Source: Pseudotabrizicola sp.
GTDB lineage: Bacteria > Pseudomonadota > Alphaproteobacteria > Rhodobacterales > Rhodobacteraceae
Assembly (NCBI RefSeq): GCF_030656345.1
Contig: NZ_JAUSNR010000002.1
Coordinates: 186,001 to 250,000 of the forward strand
Length of the DNA: 64,000 bases
Direction of reading: 5' to 3'
Below are positions 1 to 7,584 of the stretch, one piece after another. Every line of letters starts with the position of its first letter. Within the stretch, counting starts at the first letter, position 1. A program made the position numbers and the translations under genes. A model generated the notes under the pieces. It was not told the DNA's origin. It did not search any database and was given only the letters and a program-made list of their open reading frames with translations.

Positions 1-48
1 GAAGGCTTTGACGATGTTCTGGGCGGTGATGGCCACCTTCTGGGTCAA
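1..48 (-). CDS. ABC transporter ATP-binding protein, N-terminal 16 codons only (partial)
   Basis: Reading the minus strand from 48 to the window edge gives an open frame starting with TTG and encoding TQKVAITAQNIVKAF. This resembles the first beta strand of an ABC-transporter ATPase, as in the LolD/MacB type that often begins with an 'NIVKAFG' segment. A GGGAG ribosome-binding site lies 8 bases upstream of the TTG. Walker motifs would lie outside the window, so the family call rests on very few residues. The gene is divergent from the copper genes to its right, and the shared 239-base gap (49-287) should hold both promoters. Confidence 0.4.
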   Translation of the reverse strand, partial: MTQKVAITAQNIVKAF

Positions 49-287
49 GTGACTCGCTCCCTTGTATTTTGATCATATTGGGCGAGGCATTCGCCGCGGG
101 GCAAGCAAAACCTTTCGCGCGCCGGGTGCAATGTGAAAGACTGGTCACAGATCGGGCAGGTTGCCTGCGGCCTCTTCCGGCTTTGTGCGGATGGTCCGGA
201 TGCTTCGGACAGAATCCGCCCCTTCCCACGTTGGTGGGACAGAGTGACCCGTTGCGTTGCGTCGCAATTTGCGGCATCCCGAAACGT
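49..287. other. Intergenic region between divergent genes, with two small inverted repeats
   Basis: No convincing gene lies here. Two short inverted repeats can be seen: GTCCG/CGGAC at 194-210, and TCCCAC-GTTG-GTGGGA at 224-239. Either could be part of an operator or a weak hairpin. No clear CueR- or CsoR-type copper operator was recognised. A reading frame with ATG at 69 continues into the next gene, but the 69-287 part has no protein-like character. Confidence 0.35.
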
Positions 288-668
288 ATGGTTCGGTCCC
301 TGATCATAAGGCTGCGTGGTGTTGCGCTGTTCGCGTTTCTGGCGATCAGCCTTGCCATTGCCAGCCTGGGCCATCACGCGCCCACGCATCAGGATGCGCG
401 CGCCGAGGCGTTTTTGCTGTCCGGCTTTGCCATCGCCGACCTGTGCGCCCCGTCCGGTTCGGGGAAAGTGGCATCGGCTGTTCGTTGCCTTGCCTGTACT
501 CCGCCCGGCCCGGTGCTGATTCCTGCCGTCGCCTGCGTCCTGCGCCCGGCAGATGTCCGGGTGGTTGCCGCCATTTTTGCGCCGCGTGCGCGCAAGACCG
601 TGGCCGCCGTCCATGACCCCGCCCGCGCACCGCGTGCGCCGCCCTTTGATGTGATCCTGTCTGTCTGA
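288..668 (+). CDS. Small DUF2946-like membrane or periplasmic protein of copper locus
   Basis: A 126-residue protein. The ATG at 288 is chosen because the signal-like hydrophobic helix (LRGVALFAFLAISLAIASLG) follows it directly; the frame is open further upstream to 69 but that part looks non-coding. After the helix come HH, a run containing DLC, then CLAC near residue 75 and VAC near residue 92. A hydrophobic N-terminus followed by a CxxC motif is typical of the small DUF2946-type proteins found next to copper genes. It sits 57 bases upstream of a PCu(A)C copper chaperone on the same strand, which supports a metal-related role. Function is unproven and the family match is from memory of the pattern. 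Confidence 0.55.
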   Translation: MVRSLIIRLRGVALFAFLAISLAIASLGHHAPTHQDARAEAFLLSGFAIADLCAPSGSGKVASAVRCLACTPPGPVLIPAVACVLRPADVRVVAAIFAPRARKTVAAVHDPARAPRAPPFDVILSV

Positions 669-725
669 GCCCTTTCCAGTCCTGACAGCCGGCAAATGCC
701 GTGCTCACGCCAAAAGGCAAACATC

Positions 726-1223
726 ATGAAGTTTTCTGTCTCTCTGACCTGCATCAAAACCCCGGTTCTGGCCCTGTGCGCGGCCTTTCTGCTGGCCAGC
801 CATGCCCAGGCCCATGGCGTCACCGCCGGTGATCTGGAGGTGATCCATCCCCACATCCTTGCGCCGGCGGCTTCGGCCAAATCGGCAGCGGGCTATGTGG
901 GCATCGCCAATGAGGGCACGACCGCCGACCGGCTGATCGGCATCGAAGTGCCTTCGGTCCACCACTCCGAACTGCACACCACCGAACACAGCGCCGATGG
1001 CGTTGCGCGGATGATGCATGTCGATGCCATCGACATTCCGGCGGGCGAGACTGTTCTGCTGGAACGCGGCGGCATGCACATCATGCTGATGGGCCTGACC
1101 GAACCGCTGACCGAAGGCCAGATGGTGCCCGCCACGCTGATCTTTGAACGCGCGGGCCGGGTCGAGGTGGAGTTCAGCGTCGATCCGTCGGACGGTGACG
1201 ATCATTCCCACATGGGACACTGA
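726..1223 (+). CDS. PCu(A)C-type periplasmic copper chaperone
   Basis: A 165-residue protein with a cleavable signal peptide (hydrophobic stretch ending SHAQA near residue 25). Family members bind Cu(I) in the periplasm and deliver it to the CuA/CuB sites of cytochrome oxidase, often with SCO proteins. The copper motif H-x(n)-M...HxM is visible: a VHHSELHTT segment, RMMHV about 12 residues later, and GGMHIMLMG about 20 residues after that. The C-terminus ends in a His/Met-rich tail (DDHSHMGH), an extra metal-binding segment seen in many homologues. The ATG at 726 is preferred over the in-frame ATG at 696 because the signal peptide begins directly after it. Confidence 0.9.
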   Translation: MKFSVSLTCIKTPVLALCAAFLLASHAQAHGVTAGDLEVIHPHILAPAASAKSAAGYVGIANEGTTADRLIGIEVPSVHHSELHTTEHSADGVARMMHVDAIDIPAGETVLLERGGMHIMLMGLTEPLTEGQMVPATLIFERAGRVEVEFSVDPSDGDDHSHMGH

Positions 1224-1232
1224 TCCCGAAAG

Positions 1233-1256
1233 CCCGTGGCGTTTGCGCGCCACGGG
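1233..1256. terminator. Bidirectional hairpin between convergent genes
   Basis: CCCGTGGCG (1233-1241) and CGCCACGGG (1248-1256) form a perfect 9-bp stem with a 6-base loop. It lies 9 bases after the stop of the copper chaperone and just before the stop of the convergent RpiR gene, so it can serve both. There is no long T tract. Confidence 0.7.
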
Positions 1257-1260
1257 TTCG

Positions 1261-2130
1261 TCAGCGATAACGCCGGAAGAACCGCGACCGATCATACAGG
1301 GTTTCCAGCCGCTTCATCCGGCCTTCGGTTTCCGCCCATGTCCGGCTTTGCACACTTGCCAGCAGTGTTTCGACCAGCACGAGGATCGACACGGTGGAGT
1401 CCCAGGCCGAGGGGGCCTCGATATGCGCGGTCAGCGTGTGGCGGGCGTGGGCGGCGGCGGGGCTGACCCAGCGGTCGGTGATCACCACCACCTCGGCCCC
1501 CTGTTCCACCGCCAGTTCCACCAGTTGCAGGACCGAGTTTTCATAGCGGCGGATATCAAAGGCCACCAGCACATCACCCGGTTTCATGTCCAGCAGGGCC
1601 GGGGGCCAGGTGTTTGACATGTCGGACAGCAGCGTCACCTCGGGCCGGACCACCTTCATCAGCGACACCAGATAATCGGCATGGGCATGGGTGATCCGCC
1701 CGCCCATGGCAAAGATCCGGCGCGACGGATCGGCCAGCAGATTGGCCACCGCATCAAAATCATCATGGTCGATCTGGCTGAGGGTGGCCTGAAGGTTTGC
1801 CACCACCGCATCGGCAAAACGATTGAGGATATGGGTATCGGGTGCCCCCCCGGCCCAGCGGTCATGCTTGACCAGCGGCGATTCGAGCATCGCCCCCACC
1901 TCGCCGCGCAGGGCCGACTGGTAATCGGGGTAGCCGCGATAGCCCAGCTTCTGGCACAGGCGCACCACGGTGGGGGTGGAAACCTCTGCCGCCTTGGCCA
2001 AAGCGGTGATCGAGCCAAGCGCCGCCACCGGATAATGCCGCAGGATATGCGTTGCCACCTGCCGTTCGGCCCGTGTCAGTTCGGGCAGCGCGGCGCGCAT
2101 CCTGTCTTCGACGCCAAGGGGAAGGTCCAT
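1261..2130 (-). CDS. MurR/RpiR-family transcriptional regulator
   Basis: A 289-residue regulator with an N-terminal RpiR helix-turn-helix (residues about 8-80; RAERQVATHIL, then STPTVVRLCQKLGYRGYPDY) and a C-terminal SIS domain (about 120-270), which in this family binds a phosphosugar or related ligand. The ATG at 2130 follows GGAAAGG at good spacing; a longer frame to 2193 would start with TTG and lacks support. It is divergent from the amidohydrolase/TRAP operon beginning at 2307 and is its probable regulator. A TGACA-N6-TGTCA palindrome lies in the shared intergenic region. The effector may not be a sugar here, since the neighbours handle a gamma-glutamyl compound. Confidence 0.85.
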   Translation of the reverse strand: MDLPLGVEDRMRAALPELTRAERQVATHILRHYPVAALGSITALAKAAEVSTPTVVRLCQKLGYRGYPDYQSALRGEVGAMLESPLVKHDRWAGGAPDTHILNRFADAVVANLQATLSQIDHDDFDAVANLLADPSRRIFAMGGRITHAHADYLVSLMKVVRPEVTLLSDMSNTWPPALLDMKPGDVLVAFDIRRYENSVLQLVELAVEQGAEVVVITDRWVSPAAAHARHTLTAHIEAPSAWDSTVSILVLVETLLASVQSRTWAETEGRMKRLETLYDRSRFFRRYR

Positions 2131-2247
2131 TTCGATGCCTTTCCAGCGAGTTTGCACCGGATGCCCGGGTGCGACGGTGTTGATTGCAAACAACTCTGCC
2201 CGGTTTCCGAAATGATTGTAACAGAAATTGTGCAGAAGAAAAAATCT

Positions 2248-2263
2248 TGACAGAACCGTGTCA
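2248..2263. promoter_or_regulatory. TGACA-N6-TGTCA palindrome, candidate RpiR operator overlapping a -35-like TTGACA
   Basis: TGACA at 2248-2252 and TGTCA at 2259-2263 form a perfect dyad in the 176-base gap between the RpiR gene (start 2130) and the amidohydrolase gene (start 2307). The left arm is part of TTGACA (2247-2252), a good -35 hexamer. A regulator bound here would block that promoter. The assignment to the neighbouring regulator is inference. Confidence 0.35.
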
Positions 2264-2306
2264 GATCAGGAACCCTGAGCGCAGCACAAGGGGCACCGAG
2301 TCACTG

Positions 2307-3074
2307 ATGAGCCTGCAATCCATCCAGACAGATTTCGCGGCGAGTGTCGAAAACCCCGATGCTGCAGGGGCTATTCTGCTGGTCTGCGAACATGCAAGCA
2401 ACGCTTTTCCCGCGCCATGGGGATGCCTTGGTTTGACCGATGCGCAATGCCGCGCCCATGTCGCATGGGACCCGGGTGCGCTGGATCTGTCGCGGGCTTT
2501 GGCATCCCGGCTGGATGCAGCACTTGTGCACGCCCCCGTCAGCCGGTTGATCTATGATCTGAACCGTGGGCCGGACCGCGCCGATGCGATGGCCGCCCGG
2601 TCCGAGGTGCATGACATTCCCGGCAATCAGTCTCTGACCGCGCAGGACCGCCTGCACCGGGCGCAGGCACTGTATCTGCCGTTCCACACCGCCCTGCATG
2701 CCGAGATTGTGCGGCGGCTGGCGCTGGGGCGGGCAACGGTACTGGTCACCATTCATTCCTTTACCCCGGTTTACCACGGCCAGCCCCGCGCGGTGGAATT
2801 CGGCGTGATCCATGATGCCGATCCGCGTCTGGCACAGGAGATTGTGACGACAGCGCAAGCGATGACCGGCCTGAGTTGCGCGCTGAACGAACCCTATTCC
2901 GCCGCCGATGGCGTCACCCATACCCTGCGTCTGCAGGCCACGCCTTACGGGCTGGCCAATGCGATGCTGGAAATCCGCAATGACCTGATTGCCACGCCGC
3001 AGCAGGCCGAGGCGATGGCCGCCCAGCTGGCCCCGGTACTGCAACGCGCCCTTATCGCAATGGCGGAGGGTTAG
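2307..3074 (+). CDS. N-formylglutamate amidohydrolase family protein; candidate gamma-glutamyl amide hydrolase
   Basis: A 255-residue protein of the N-formylglutamate deformylase (HutG-like) family. Family motifs include VCEHASN near residue 27, a DLNRGPD segment near residue 90, and TIHSFTPVY near residue 148, whose His and polar residues bind the metal and the glutamate. The ATG at 2307 begins the family-like sequence; the frame is open to 2184 but the added part is not conserved-looking. No other histidine-utilisation gene is nearby. Instead it leads an operon with a TRAP transporter, a glutamine-synthetase-like ligase and two dehydrogenases, so cleavage of an N-acylated or gamma-glutamylated amino acid to release glutamate is a more likely role (inference). 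Confidence 0.8.
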   Translation: MSLQSIQTDFAASVENPDAAGAILLVCEHASNAFPAPWGCLGLTDAQCRAHVAWDPGALDLSRALASRLDAALVHAPVSRLIYDLNRGPDRADAMAARSEVHDIPGNQSLTAQDRLHRAQALYLPFHTALHAEIVRRLALGRATVLVTIHSFTPVYHGQPRAVEFGVIHDADPRLAQEIVTTAQAMTGLSCALNEPYSAADGVTHTLRLQATPYGLANAMLEIRNDLIATPQQAEAMAAQLAPVLQRALIAMAEG

Positions 3075-3077
3075 GCG

Positions 3078-3584
3078 ATGCCACGGATTGCCATAGGTCT
3101 CGTGCGATTGATCGACCGGCTGAATTACGGCGTGGGCCGGATGGCGATGTATCTGCTGTTCGTGCTGATGGGCATCCTGATGTGGTCCACCATCAGCAAG
3201 GCCGCCTTTACCCCGTCGCTGTGGACGCTGGAGATGGCGCAGTTTGTGATGGTGGCCTATTTCGTGCTGGGTGGGCCTTACGCCATGCAGATGGGCAGCC
3301 ATGTGCGGATGGATCTGTTTTACGCCCAGCAAAGCCCGGTGCGCCGTGCGTGGTGGGATGCAATCACCGTGCTGGCGCTGATCTTCTATCTTGGGGTCAT
3401 GCTGTGGGGGGCTGTCGATTCCACCCTGTATTCACTGCAATATAATGAGCGCAGCCCGACCGCATGGCGGCCCTATCTGTGGCCGATCAAGGTGATCCTG
3501 TGCATCGGCTTTGCCCTGATGCTGTTGCAGGCGCTTGCCGCCCTTATCCGTGACATCGCGACCATCCGTGGGGAAACCATCTGA
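3078..3584 (+). CDS. dctQ: TRAP transporter small permease (DctQ)
   Basis: A 168-residue membrane protein with four predicted hydrophobic segments (about residues 18-38, 50-70, 92-112 and 132-152), the usual size and topology of the DctQ subunit of tripartite ATP-independent periplasmic transporters. The motif VMVAYFVLGGPYAMQMGSHV, with an invariant-looking charged/His pair, is typical. It starts three bases after the amidohydrolase stop and its stop overlaps the ATG of the large permease by one base (TGATG), so the three are translationally coupled. It forms the permease with DctM in the cytoplasmic membrane. Confidence 0.92.
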   Translation: MPRIAIGLVRLIDRLNYGVGRMAMYLLFVLMGILMWSTISKAAFTPSLWTLEMAQFVMVAYFVLGGPYAMQMGSHVRMDLFYAQQSPVRRAWWDAITVLALIFYLGVMLWGAVDSTLYSLQYNERSPTAWRPYLWPIKVILCIGFALMLLQALAALIRDIATIRGETI

Positions 3585-4927
3585 TGCCCTATGAGATGAT
3601 CGCGGCCCTGATGTTCTCCACCATGCTCTTGATGATGATGACCGGGCAACGGGTGTTCGGCATCATCGGCTTTGTCGCCGTGGTGGCGGCCATCGCGCTG
3701 TGGGGGCAGGGGGGCGAGCAGATGGGCTTTTCCGCCACCATGAAGCTGATGCGCTGGTATCCGCTGCTGAGCCTGCCGATGTTCGTGTTCATGGGTTATG
3801 TGATGTCGGAATCGCGGCTGGCCGATGATCTGTACCGCATGTTTTACCTGTGGTTCGGTCGGGTGCGGGGCGGGCTGGCGGTGGGAACCATTCTGCTGAT
3901 GGTGCTGATTTCCGCGATGAACGGGCTGTCGGTCGCGGGCATGGCGATTGGATCGACTATTGCGCTGCCCGAATTGCTCAAGCGCGGCTATGACAAGCGC
4001 ATGGTCACCGGCGTCATTCAGGCCGGGTCGAGCCTTGGCATCCTGATCCCGCCGTCGGTGGTGCTGGTGCTGTACGCCATGATCGCCCGCGCGCCGGTGT
4101 CTGAACTCTGGCTTGCCGGGCTGATGCCGGGCCTGCTGATGGCGTCGATGTTCATCCTGTACATAACCCTGCGCTGCCGTTTTCAGCCGCACCTTGGCCC
4201 GGCGCTGAGTGCCGAGGAACGTGCGCAGATCACCTTTGCCGAAAAGCTGCGCAGCCTGCGGGCCGGGCTTTTGCCCTTCATCATCTTTGGCGCGATGATG
4301 CTGCCTTTCATCTACGGCTGGACCAGTCTTGTTGAAAGCAGCGTGATCGGGGTGGCCGCCACTGTGATCGGTGCCGTGATCAAGGGCACTTTCACCCGGA
4401 ATGTCTTCGAAGTCGCCACCCGCAGCACGCTTGGCATCACCTGCATGTTCATGTGGGTGATCCTTGCTGCGCTGTCCTTTGGCGCGGTGTTTGACGGCCT
4501 TGGCGCGGTCAAGGCGGTTGAGGCGTTGTTCGTCGACCGGCTGCACATGGGGCCATGGACCATCCTGATCCTGATGCAGCTGTCGTTCCTGCTAATGGGG
4601 ATGTTTCTGGATGATACGGCGATGCTGGTCATCGTGGCCCCGCTCTATGTGCCGCTGGTCGCCACGCTGGACCTTGGCCTGCCGCGTCAGGATGTGCTGA
4701 TCTGGTATGGTGTGCTTTATACCATCACCTGCCAGATTGCTTACCTGACGCCGCCGTTTGGTTATAACCTGTTCCTGATGCGGGCCTTTGCGCCAAAGGA
4801 AATCACCATGGGCGACATCTATCGCTCGGTCACACCCTTTGTCGGGGTAATGGTTGTGACCCTTGGCCTGATCATGGCCTTTCCGCAGATCGCGCTTTGG
4901 CTGCCGCATCTGATCTATCGAAACTGA
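3584..4927 (+). CDS. dctM: TRAP transporter large permease (DctM)
   Basis: A 447-residue, highly hydrophobic protein with about a dozen membrane segments and family motifs: SVAGMAIGSTIALPELLKRG near residue 118 and GSSLGILIPPSVVLVLYAM near residue 148, then LTPPFGYNLFLM near residue 390. DctM carries out sodium-driven substrate translocation. Length matches the family. It is coupled to dctQ by a one-base overlap and followed 49 bases later by the binding-protein gene, the order Q-M-P. The substrate cannot be read from the sequence; the operon suggests an organic acid or amine derivative linked to the glutamine-synthetase-like enzyme. Confidence 0.93.
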   Translation: MPYEMIAALMFSTMLLMMMTGQRVFGIIGFVAVVAAIALWGQGGEQMGFSATMKLMRWYPLLSLPMFVFMGYVMSESRLADDLYRMFYLWFGRVRGGLAVGTILLMVLISAMNGLSVAGMAIGSTIALPELLKRGYDKRMVTGVIQAGSSLGILIPPSVVLVLYAMIARAPVSELWLAGLMPGLLMASMFILYITLRCRFQPHLGPALSAEERAQITFAEKLRSLRAGLLPFIIFGAMMLPFIYGWTSLVESSVIGVAATVIGAVIKGTFTRNVFEVATRSTLGITCMFMWVILAALSFGAVFDGLGAVKAVEALFVDRLHMGPWTILILMQLSFLLMGMFLDDTAMLVIVAPLYVPLVATLDLGLPRQDVLIWYGVLYTITCQIAYLTPPFGYNLFLMRAFAPKEITMGDIYRSVTPFVGVMVVTLGLIMAFPQIALWLPHLIYRN

Positions 4928-4976
4928 GGTACGGAGAAACCGCGCCCGTCCATCCCACCAACAAGAGGTAACACCG

Positions 4977-6029
4977 ATGACAACATCCAGACGTTCCTTC
5001 CTGACCAAAACCGCCACCCTTGCCGTCGGGGCCGGGGCGGCCACGCTTGCCACGCCCGCCGTCACCCGCGCGCAGGACGTGATCAAATGGCGCATGCAGA
5101 CCTATGCCGGGGCGGCCTTGGGTGAAGAGGTGGTGAAACCCGCCATCGACGCCTTCAACCGCATGGCGGCTGGCCAGATGGAGATTGAACTGTTCTACGC
5201 CGACCAGCTTGTCCCCACCGGAGAGCTGTTTCAGGCCATGCAGCGCGGCACCATCGACTGCGTGCAGTCGGACGACGATTCCATGGCCTCGCCCACCGAA
5301 GTCACCGTGTTCGGCGGCTACTTCCCGATGGCGCTGCGCTACAGCCTCGACGTGCCCGCGCTGTTCAACAAATACGGGCTCAAGGCGATCTGGGAAGAGG
5401 AATATGCCAAGGTCGGCGTCAAGCACATCTCGGCCGGGGCATGGGACCCGTGCCACTTCGCCACCAAAGATCCGATCAACAGCCTTGCCGATCTGCAAGG
5501 CAAACGCATCTTCACCTTCCCGACCGCGGGCCGCTTCCTGACCCAGTTCGGCGTGGTGCCGGTGACGCTGCCATGGGAAGACATTGAAGTCGCAGTGCAG
5601 ACCGGCGAGCTGGATGGCATCGCATGGTCCGGCATCACCGAGGTGTATACCGTGGGCTGGTCGAACGTGACCAACTACTTCCTGACCAACAATATCTCGG
5701 GCGCGTGGATCGGCCACTTCTTTGCCAATATGGACAAGTGGAACGCCCTGCCGCCGCATCTGCAGGAAATGCTGGCCACCTGCTTCGAGCAGTCGCACTA
5801 CTATCGCCAGCACTGGTACTGGGCCGGTGAGGCCGACCTGCGCCTGAACGGCGGCAAGCTGCAACTGACCACGATTCCCGATGAGGAATGGGCCACGGTT
5901 GAGGCCGCCGCCGTGACGTTCTGGGATGAAATCGCCGCTGAATCCGAGGTGAAGGCCAAGGTTGTGGCGATCTTCAAGGAGTACAACGACGTACAGAACA
6001 AGGCTGGCCGCCCCTATCGTTACGGTTGA
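4977..6029 (+). CDS. dctP: TRAP transporter periplasmic substrate-binding protein (DctP family), Tat-exported
   Basis: A 350-residue binding protein. The N-terminus carries a twin-arginine signal (SRRSFLTK, then a hydrophobic stretch and an Ala-rich cleavage site near residue 33). The DctP fold is shown by LADLQGKRIFTFP near residue 165 followed by GRFLTQFG, and by VQTGELDGIAWS near residue 205, the region that makes the domain contact and the carboxylate-binding arginine. Export by Tat is seen in a subset of TRAP binding proteins that fold with ligand or cofactor before export. A ribosome-binding site (AAGAGG) precedes the ATG. It completes the dctQMP set. Confidence 0.92.
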   Translation: MTTSRRSFLTKTATLAVGAGAATLATPAVTRAQDVIKWRMQTYAGAALGEEVVKPAIDAFNRMAAGQMEIELFYADQLVPTGELFQAMQRGTIDCVQSDDDSMASPTEVTVFGGYFPMALRYSLDVPALFNKYGLKAIWEEEYAKVGVKHISAGAWDPCHFATKDPINSLADLQGKRIFTFPTAGRFLTQFGVVPVTLPWEDIEVAVQTGELDGIAWSGITEVYTVGWSNVTNYFLTNNISGAWIGHFFANMDKWNALPPHLQEMLATCFEQSHYYRQHWYWAGEADLRLNGGKLQLTTIPDEEWATVEAAAVTFWDEIAAESEVKAKVVAIFKEYNDVQNKAGRPYRYG

Positions 6030-6119
6030 ACCTGCCGCTTGCAAATTTCGGGGGGCGCATCCGTTGCGCCCCTTTCCACACAATAATATGATCAAAAAAC
6101 TGACAGACGAGGATAAGTG

Positions 6120-7487
6120 ATGCCGGGCAATCTGACGCTGGACGCTTTGCGCGAATTGGTGGACGCGGGCACTGTTGATACGGTTCTGGTGGCCGCTGTC
6201 GACATGCAGGGCCGCCTGATGGGTAAACGCTTTCACGCCGCGTTTTTCCTCGATGGCGGATACAAGGAAACCCATTGCTGCAACTACCTGCTGGCCGTCG
6301 ATATGGAGATGACCACGGTGCCGGGCTACAAATCCGCCGGGTGGGAGCAGGGCTACGGCGATTACATGATGAAGCCGGACCTGGAGACGATGCGTCTGGT
6401 TCCGTGGCTGCCCGGTACAGCGCTGGTGCTGGCCGATCTGATGGATCATTCGGGCAAAGAAGACATCACCGTCAGCCCCCGGGCCATTCTGAAACGTCAG
6501 GTCGCCCGCGCCCGCGCGCTGGGGTTTGAACCGATGATGGCAACCGAGCTGGAGTTCTACATTTTCGAGAACGCCTATGACGATCTGCGCGATGGCGGCC
6601 TTGCCCGGCTGAAGCCGATTTCCGGCTATAATGAAGATTACCACATTTTCCAGACCACCAAGGAAGAGGGCATGATGCGCGACCTGCGCAACGGCCTTTA
6701 TGCCGCCGGTATCCCGGTGGAAAACACCAAGGGTGAGGCAGATGCCGGCCAGCACGAGGTGAACTACCGCTATTCCGACGCGCTGGATACGGCGGACAAC
6801 CACATCATCGTCAAACAGGCGGTCAAGGATATCGCCTATGCCAAGGGCAAGTCGGTGACCTTCATGGCGAAGTATGATCACCGCAAGGCCGGTTCCTCCA
6901 GCCACGTGCACCAAAGCCTGTGGACCAAAGACGGCAAGCCGGTGTTCTATGACCACGACGACGCCAATGGCATGTCAGCCACCATGAAGCATTTCGTGGC
7001 CGGGCAGCTGGCCCATGCGCAGGAAATCACTGCCTTTCTGGCGCCTTACGTTAACAGCTACAAGCGCTTCACCATCGGTATGTTCGCCCCCACCAAGGCC
7101 GTGTGGAGCGCGGACAACCGCACCGCAGGCTTCCGCGTTTGCGGCGCGCATACCAAAGCCGTGCGCGTCGAATGCCGCATCCCGGGCAGTGACGTGAACC
7201 CCTACCTTGCCTGCGCCGCCTTGCTGGCTGCCGGGCTGGCCGGGATTGAGGGCAAGATGGAGCTGGAGCCTGAAATGAAAGGCGATATGTACACTGCCAA
7301 GGGCCTGCGGGAGATTCCGCACAACCTTCGCGAGGCGGCAGATCTGCTGGAGGCTTCGGCCATGCTGCGCGCGGCCTTTGGTGATGATGTGGTGGACCAC
7401 TACACTCACGCAGCCCGCTGGGAGATCGCCGAGACCGACCGCGTGGTGACAGATTTTGAATTGCAGCGCCTGCTGGAGCGGGCCTGA
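6120..7487 (+). CDS. Glutamine synthetase family ligase (gamma-glutamyl amine/amino-alcohol synthetase type)
   Basis: A 455-residue glutamine-synthetase-fold enzyme. It has the N-terminal beta-grasp region, a metal-binding ELEFYIF near residue 143, GEADAGQHEVNYRY near residue 206, the ATP-binding loop with SSSHVHQS near 260, and a C-terminal ECRIPGSDVNPYL segment. In place of the MPKPF motif of true glutamine synthetases it reads MAKYDHRKAG, which points to a gamma-glutamylating paralogue such as PuuA or IpuC acting on an amine. The ATG at 6120 has GAGG seven bases upstream; the GTG at 6117 is only four away. It lies between the TRAP genes and two dehydrogenases, which fits ATP-dependent gamma-glutamylation of the imported amine (inference). 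Confidence 0.88.
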   Translation: MPGNLTLDALRELVDAGTVDTVLVAAVDMQGRLMGKRFHAAFFLDGGYKETHCCNYLLAVDMEMTTVPGYKSAGWEQGYGDYMMKPDLETMRLVPWLPGTALVLADLMDHSGKEDITVSPRAILKRQVARARALGFEPMMATELEFYIFENAYDDLRDGGLARLKPISGYNEDYHIFQTTKEEGMMRDLRNGLYAAGIPVENTKGEADAGQHEVNYRYSDALDTADNHIIVKQAVKDIAYAKGKSVTFMAKYDHRKAGSSSHVHQSLWTKDGKPVFYDHDDANGMSATMKHFVAGQLAHAQEITAFLAPYVNSYKRFTIGMFAPTKAVWSADNRTAGFRVCGAHTKAVRVECRIPGSDVNPYLACAALLAAGLAGIEGKMELEPEMKGDMYTAKGLREIPHNLREAADLLEASAMLRAAFGDDVVDHYTHAARWEIAETDRVVTDFELQRLLERA

Positions 7488-7519
7488 AAGCAGGGGTGAG
7501 CCCCGGACAAATGAGGTGG

Positions 7520-7575
7520 GGCGGGGGTCTCCCCGCCTGTGGTGCAAGGGATTGGCGGGGTAAACCCCGCCCTAC
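7520..7575. repeat. Two tandem GGCGGGG...CCCCGCC palindromes
   Basis: The first palindrome has arms at 7520-7526 and 7531-7537; the second has arms at 7554-7560 and 7565-7571 and is followed by CTAC. Both have 7-bp stems with 4-base loops. The second matches a pair of elements at 10141-10217, so this is a dispersed intergenic element. They sit between the ligase and aldehyde dehydrogenase genes and may act as mRNA-stabilising or partial-termination hairpins. Confidence 0.7.
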
Positions 7576-7584
7576 GGAGATGAC

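Noticed and set aside
2307-3074. Interpretation as HutG of histidine degradation
   Set aside because: No hutU, hutH or hutI gene is near, and the operon content points to gamma-glutamyl metabolism. It is kept only as an alternative.
4872-6956. Long minus-strand open frame of 694 codons opposite the TRAP binding protein and ligase
   Set aside because: Antisense to two well-recognised genes, its protein is low-complexity and His/Arg-rich, and it matches no family.
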